Shown here piece by piece: positions 60,221 through 64,000 of a stretch of DNA of 64,000 nt. A model generated the notes under the pieces. That model saw nothing but the letters and a program-made list of their open reading frames with translations, was not told the DNA's origin and did not search any database. Location of the stretch: positions 7,688,001 through 7,752,000 of the forward strand of contig NZ_CP061913.1 in assembly GCF_019904175.1 (NCBI RefSeq). The letters are read 5' to 3'. This DNA is from Dactylosporangium vinaceum (lineage in GTDB: Bacteria; Actinomycetota; Actinomycetes; Mycobacteriales; Micromonosporaceae). A program made the position numbers and the translations under genes. The first letter of the stretch is position 1, and each line of letters opens with the position of its first letter.

Positions 60221-60865
60221 ATGACCGATCGACCCGACATCTCCGCGTTCCTTTTGGCCCACGCCGGCTTCCGCACCGAGTTCGGGCGGCTCGCCGCCGT
60301 CCTGGCGGCCCCGCGCGACGCCGCCCATGCGGCCCTGATCGAGCGGCAGGTCGAGCTCGTCCTCGCCTGCCTGCACCACCACCACACCGACGAGGACACC
60401 ACCCTGTGGCCGCGGCTGCGCGAGCGGTTCCCGCGGTCCGTCCCGCTGCTCGACGCGCTCGAGGAGCAGCACGAGGCGGTCGACGCCGACGTCGCCGTCC
60501 TCGCCGACCGGGCCCGGCCGGCGGCCGAGCGGGCCGGGGCCGCGGCCCGCCTGCACGCGGCCCTGGGCCGCCACCTCGACGACGAGGAGCGCGACGCGGT
60601 GCCGCTGCTGCTGCAGGCGTACACCGCGCGGGAGTGGACCGAGCACGGCCGGGAGGTCGTCGCCGGGTACGACAGGCGGCTGCTCCCGGCCCTCTTCGGC
60701 TGGCTCTGCTCGGCCGGCACCCCGCAGCTCGCCGCGGCCGCCCTGGCCGAGTTCCCGGTGCCGGTCCGGCTGCTCTTCCGGTTCTCGTGGTGGCCCGCCT
60801 ACCGCCGGCGCCACCACGCGCTCTACGGCACCACGGTCCGGGCCCACGCCGGGCGGGCGTCGTGA
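60221..60865 (+). CDS. Hemerythrin HHE domain protein
   Basis: This 214-residue protein has a four-helix hemerythrin fold. Likely iron ligands are in LLAHAGF, LHHHHTDEDTTLW, LLDALEEQHEAVDAD and LGRHLDDEERDAVP. A C-terminal helical extension (about 140-214) ends in PAYRRRHHALYGTTV. Members of this group bind a di-iron centre and act in oxygen, NO or redox sensing. ATG at 60221 matches MTDRPDISAF; the longer frame from 60146 lacks support. The stop overlaps the MFS start codon (GTGA), so the two are coupled, which suggests the hemerythrin has a role connected with the transporter. Confidence 0.85.
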   Translation: MTDRPDISAFLLAHAGFRTEFGRLAAVLAAPRDAAHAALIERQVELVLACLHHHHTDEDTTLWPRLRERFPRSVPLLDALEEQHEAVDADVAVLADRARPAAERAGAAARLHAALGRHLDDEERDAVPLLLQAYTAREWTEHGREVVAGYDRRLLPALFGWLCSAGTPQLAAAALAEFPVPVRLLFRFSWWPAYRRRHHALYGTTVRAHAGRAS

Positions 60866-62583
60866 AGGCCGCGCCGCTGGCCGTGCTGTGCGCCGCGCAG
60901 CTCATGGTGCTGCTCGACGGCACGATCGTGAACATCGCCCTGCCCGCCGTGGCCGGCGACCTCGGCCTGTCCCCCGGCGCCGCACAGTGGCCGGTGACGG
61001 GCTACTACCTGGCGTTCGGCGGGCTGCTGCTGCTCGGCGGGCGGGCCGGTGACCTGTTCGGCCGCCGCGCGGTCTTCCTGGCCGGCATCGCCGTGTTCAC
61101 CGCGGCCTCGCTCGCCGGCGGGTTCGCCACGACGGCCGCCGCGCTCATCGCCGCCCGGGTCGTCCAGGGCCTGGGCGCCGCCGCGGCCGCACCGAGCATC
61201 CTGGCGCTCATCCACACCGCCTACACCGAGCCGGGCCCGCGGACCCGGGCGCTGGCCGTCTACGCGGCGATGTCCAGCGTGGGCGCGGCGACCGGCCTGA
61301 TCGCCGGCGGCCTGCTCACCCAGTACCTCTCGTGGCGCTGGGTGTTCTTCGTCAACGTCCCGCTCGGCGCGGCGGTGCTGGCCCTCGGGGTCAGGCTGCT
61401 CCCGGCGCCACCCCGCCGCCGGACCCCGCTCGACCTGCCGGGCGCGGTCACCGTCACCACCGCCCTGACCCTGCTGGTGTACTCGCTGAGCCGGGCCGGG
61501 TCCGACCGCTGGACGAGCCCCGGGGTCCTGGCGCCGCTGGCCGCCGCGGCCGGGCTGCTGGCCGTCTTCGCGGTAATCGAGCGCCGCGCGGCCGCGCCGC
61601 TGCTACCGCTGTCACTGCTGCGCCCGGGTGCCCGCATGACCGGTCCGGAGCCTGCGGAGGAGCCGGTCATCAGGGGCCACAGCTCGACGGTCGGGCGCCC
61701 GCAGCGAAGCGGAGGGCGCATGACCGGTCCGGAGCCTGCGGAGGAGCCGGTCATCAGGGGCCACAGCTCGACGGTCGGGCGCCCGCAGCGAAGCGGAGGG
61801 CGCATGACCGGTCCGGAGCCTGCGGAGGAGCCGGTCATCAGGGGCCACAGCTCGACGGTCGGGCGCCCGCAGCGAAGCGGAGGGCGCCTGACCGGTCTCG
61901 CGGCCGCGGCGACGGTGGGTGCCACGTTCTTCGTGCTGTTCTACTTCGGCTCCCGATACCTGCAGCTCGTCCTGCACGCCGCCCCGGCCCGGGCGGGCCT
62001 GGAGTACCTCCCGTTCAGCGCGACGCTCCTGCTCACCGCCCAGCTGGTGGCCCGGGTCGTCGCCCGCGGGCGGGCCCGGCCGCACCGGCTGGTGCCCGCG
62101 GGCCTGGCGCTGGCCGCGGCGGCCATGGTGTGGCTGACCCGGCTGGCGCCCGGCGGGAGCTACGCCCGCGACGTGCTGCCGCCGCTGCTGGTGTGCGCGG
62201 TGGGCCTGGGCCTGGTCATCGTGCCGATGACGCTGCTGGTCATGCACGGCGTCCCGGCCGGCGACGCCGGTGTGGCCGCGGGCCTGCTCAACACCGCCCA
62301 GCAGATCGGCGGCGCGGTCGGCCTGGCCGCGGCGACCTCGATCGCCGGCCACGGCCTCGCGGCGCCGTTCTGGCTGGCGGCGGCGCTCCCGGCGGCGGTG
62401 GCGGTCCTGACGGCGGCCACGGCCGTGCGATCGGCGCCCCGCCCAGGCCCAGGACCGGTGCCGGAGTCGGTGCCGGGGTCCGGGTCGGGGTCGGTGCCGG
62501 GGTCCGGGTCGGTACCGGGGTCGGTGCCGGGGTCGGGGTCTGAGTCGGGGTCGGCACCTGTCCAGCCGTCTCCGGCCCGCTGA
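60862..62583 (+). CDS. DHA2-type MFS transporter interrupted by in-frame repeats
   Basis: This 573-residue drug:H+ antiporter of the 14-helix group has motif D1 LDGTIVNIALPAV in helix one, GGRAGDLFGRR in the loop between helices two and three, and GLIAGGLLTQYLSWRWVFFVN in the middle (motif C region). Three in-frame copies of a 28-residue unit (84 residues) are inserted between LRPGAR and LTGLAAAA, at the loop between helices eight and nine. Without them the protein would have a normal length. The C-terminal tail has a Pro-Gly-Ser repeat. Start is GTG at 60862, overlapping the hemerythrin stop. Export of an antibiotic or metabolite is likely, and whether the insert disturbs transport is unknown. 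Confidence 0.88.
   Translation: MKAAPLAVLCAAQLMVLLDGTIVNIALPAVAGDLGLSPGAAQWPVTGYYLAFGGLLLLGGRAGDLFGRRAVFLAGIAVFTAASLAGGFATTAAALIAARVVQGLGAAAAAPSILALIHTAYTEPGPRTRALAVYAAMSSVGAATGLIAGGLLTQYLSWRWVFFVNVPLGAAVLALGVRLLPAPPRRRTPLDLPGAVTVTTALTLLVYSLSRAGSDRWTSPGVLAPLAAAAGLLAVFAVIERRAAAPLLPLSLLRPGARMTGPEPAEEPVIRGHSSTVGRPQRSGGRMTGPEPAEEPVIRGHSSTVGRPQRSGGRMTGPEPAEEPVIRGHSSTVGRPQRSGGRLTGLAAAATVGATFFVLFYFGSRYLQLVLHAAPARAGLEYLPFSATLLLTAQLVARVVARGRARPHRLVPAGLALAAAAMVWLTRLAPGGSYARDVLPPLLVCAVGLGLVIVPMTLLVMHGVPAGDAGVAAGLLNTAQQIGGAVGLAAATSIAGHGLAAPFWLAAALPAAVAVLTAATAVRSAPRPGPGPVPESVPGSGSGSVPGSGSVPGSVPGSGSESGSAPVQPSPAR
61636..61887 (+). repeat. Three tandem 84-bp palindromic units inside the MFS gene
   Basis: Identical units start at 61636, 61720 and 61804, each 84 bp (28 codons, MTGPEPAEEP at the start). 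Each unit contains two palindromes: ATGACCGG/CCGGTCAT arms near its start and GCGCCC/GGGCGC arms near its end. The coding sequence resumes with the same RxTG junction, so the frame is kept. Confidence 0.92.
62459..62560 (+). repeat. Low-complexity Pro-Gly-Ser coding repeat
   Basis: Repeated GGGTCGGTGCCGGGGTC-like units at the end of the MFS gene code for a flexible GSVPGS tail. They are a probable slippage site. Confidence 0.65.
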
Positions 62584-62613
62584 CCGGAGCGGGAGCAAGC
62601 GGCCTCGGAATCC

Positions 62614-63819
62614 TCAGCCTGTGGCTCTGGCGTTTGTGGTTCGTCGTTGTGCTGTGCCGGTGAGGAGCAGGAACCCGAGCAGGCACAGCCCGGCGGCGCA
62701 GACGTAGGCGTAGCGGTAGCCGAGCTGGGCGGACAGGCCCAGCAGCGGGCCGGACAGGAGGGCGGCGACCGGGAAGGCGTTCGCGGCCAGGGTGGCGGCT
62801 CGGCCCGGCTCGCCCGGGAGGAGCTCCTGCACGTAGGAGATGCCCAGGCCGTGGACGGCCGCGATGAAGCTCGCGTTGAGCACCTGCAGCGCGGCGACCT
62901 GCCAGCTGTGTGTGGCCAGGCTGACCAGGGCGTAGTACGCGACGCCGAGGGCCGCGCCGACGACGATCAGGCGGTGCAGCGGGTAGCGGGCCGACAGCGC
63001 CCCGAAGCCGAGCATCAGCGGGATCTCCAGGGCGGCGCACAGGCCCAGGGTCAGGCCGGCGTCGCGCACCTCGGCGTGCAGGACGTGGCCGAGGTACAGC
63101 GACATCGCCTGCACGTTGAGCGTGCTCGCGGCCTGCATCACGGCGATCGCCGCGAGCGTGCACCACACCACGGGCCCGGCCCGGCGCGCCGGTGGTCGCT
63201 CGACGTGCGCCGGCGGCGAGACCTCCTCGAGGCGCAGGAGCACGACGGCGGCGGCGATCGCGTACATGGCGGCGGCGGTCAGGTAGAGCACCCGGAACCC
63301 GCCGGCCTGCAGCAGCAGCGCGGCGATGGGCGGCCCGGCCACCCAGGCGATCGAGAACATCATCCGCAGGGTGCTGGTGGCCATCGCCGCCCGGGTCGAG
63401 CCGCGCTGCGCCAGGACCTCGCGGGCGTAGGCGAAGGACTGCGGGAAGAGCGAACCGCTGAGCGCCGTGAGGGTCGTCGTCAGAACCAGGAGGATCCAGT
63501 ACTCCCGGATGAACGCGGTAGCCGTCATGCCCGCGCATCCGGCGAGGGCGGCGGTGAGCAGCAGCCGGCGGCGCAGCGGGCGCCGGTCCGAGAGCCGGCC
63601 CAGGATCGACGAGGAGACCATCGAGGCCAGGGGCCCGGCGACCAGGAACGCGCCGACGAGGGCGGGGGCGGCGCGCACCTCGGTGCTCAGGAACAGTGCC
63701 AGGAACGGGCCGACGACGGCGACCGACAGGCCGACGAAGAGGAACATCACGCCGAGCGGTACGAGCGAGTGCCGGGCGGAGGTGCTGGCAGGTGCCTCGA
63801 CGCTAATCCCCGAACTCAC
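62614..63819 (-). CDS. MFS transporter, sugar efflux (SET)-like
   Basis: This 401-residue protein has twelve predicted membrane helices in two lobes. It starts LVPLGVMFLFVGLSVAVVGP and contains SSSILGRLSDRRPLRRRLLL in the loop after helix two and AYAREVLAQRGSTRAAMATS before helix four. The latter two are features of the SetA/SET sugar-efflux group, which exports lactose, glucosides or IPTG-like sugars. The natural substrate is not determined. GTG at 63819 lies six bases behind TAAGGT on the minus strand, so the mRNA is probably leaderless. It is convergent with the DHA2 gene, 30 bp apart. Confidence 0.82.
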   Translation of the reverse strand: MSSGISVEAPASTSARHSLVPLGVMFLFVGLSVAVVGPFLALFLSTEVRAAPALVGAFLVAGPLASMVSSSILGRLSDRRPLRRRLLLTAALAGCAGMTATAFIREYWILLVLTTTLTALSGSLFPQSFAYAREVLAQRGSTRAAMATSTLRMMFSIAWVAGPPIAALLLQAGGFRVLYLTAAAMYAIAAAVVLLRLEEVSPPAHVERPPARRAGPVVWCTLAAIAVMQAASTLNVQAMSLYLGHVLHAEVRDAGLTLGLCAALEIPLMLGFGALSARYPLHRLIVVGAALGVAYYALVSLATHSWQVAALQVLNASFIAAVHGLGISYVQELLPGEPGRAATLAANAFPVAALLSGPLLGLSAQLGYRYAYVCAAGLCLLGFLLLTGTAQRRTTNARATG

Positions 63820-63856
63820 CTTCGCACCTTACCGAACGGCGCGGAGAGCGCTCTCC

Positions 63857-64000
63857 TCAGGACCCGTCCGCCTGCCGCTTGGCCCGGGCCCGGCGCTTGC
63901 CCTCGTGCATGGCCTGCACCCGCGGGACCGGGATGGTGTGGCCCTCGGCGATCAGGTCGGCCGGGACCTTCTGCGGCGCGGGCATGTGCCGGGCCCACGG
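63857..64000 (-). CDS. C-terminal end of an unidentified protein
   Basis: The last 47 codons and the stop of a gene that begins beyond the right edge. The visible end reads RHMPAPQKVPADLIAEGHTI and then a basic tail HEGKRRARAKRQADGS. The family cannot be named from so short a piece. It is separated from the following MFS gene by 37 bp on the same strand. Confidence 0.6.
   Translation of the reverse strand, partial: PWARHMPAPQKVPADLIAEGHTIPVPRVQAMHEGKRRARAKRQADGS

Noticed and set aside
61636..61887. CRISPR array
   Set aside because: The copies are head to tail without spacers and are part of a coding frame.

Overview
The window is very GC-rich, almost every coding codon ends in G or C, and GTG and TTG starts are common. 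Gene content includes two SARP-type regulators, ECF and SpoIIE-type signalling, an AA10-CBM2 secreted oxygenase, a paired ParE/ParC topoisomerase locus and an Erm methyltransferase. This points to a filamentous actinomycete, most likely of the Micromonosporaceae. That assignment is an inference from composition and gene content. No rRNA, tRNA or CRISPR array was seen.

Layout. 1-8100: the start of an acyl-CoA synthetase on the minus strand, a six-domain hybrid kinase/SpoIIE phosphatase, then an ECF42-type sigma factor with its DGPF (YCII) partner, divergent from a SnoaL-like gene across an apparently bidirectional ECF42 promoter. A GNAT acetyltransferase and a secreted pectinesterase follow. 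8100-16400: a chemoreceptor-PilZ fusion, a DUF2314-like protein and an asparagine synthetase on the minus strand, then a threonine aldolase and an Hsp70-WD40 chimera on the plus strand. 16500-31200: a secreted phosphoesterase, an MFS transporter, small membrane proteins, a SARP/NB-ARC regulator, a DrrAB-like ABC exporter, CorA, an APC permease and a barstar-domain protein.

31400-41500: parE and parC, repeat-rich spacers, a VOC protein, a penicillin-binding-protein homologue that has lost all catalytic motifs, and a divergent pair (membrane protein and HTH regulator) whose C-terminal domains resemble each other. 41500-47500: a TetR-regulated pair of ABC half-transporters split by an IS110 element. 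Its left end carries three stem-loops arranged like a bridge RNA. One loop is complementary to the element's own left end, and removing 1,436 bp restores perfectly overlapping start and stop codons. 47500-64000: a GAF kinase, an AA10 oxygenase, several membrane and secreted proteins, TSUP, pgi, an Erm methyltransferase preceded by a putative RLR leader peptide, a second SARP regulator, a hemerythrin, a DHA2 MFS carrying three in-frame 84-bp repeats, a SET-like MFS and a truncated final gene.

Most genes are isolated or form units of two or three. The clearest functional units are sigma/DGPF/SnoaL, drrAB-like, TetR-ABC-ABC, parEC and leader-erm. Several genes seem to be transcribed as leaderless mRNAs from a TANNNT box 6-8 nt before the start codon. 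The most distinctive things in the window are the IS110 bridge-RNA region with its reconstructable empty site, the catalytically dead PBP, the in-frame palindromic repeats in the DHA2 transporter, and the Erm leader.
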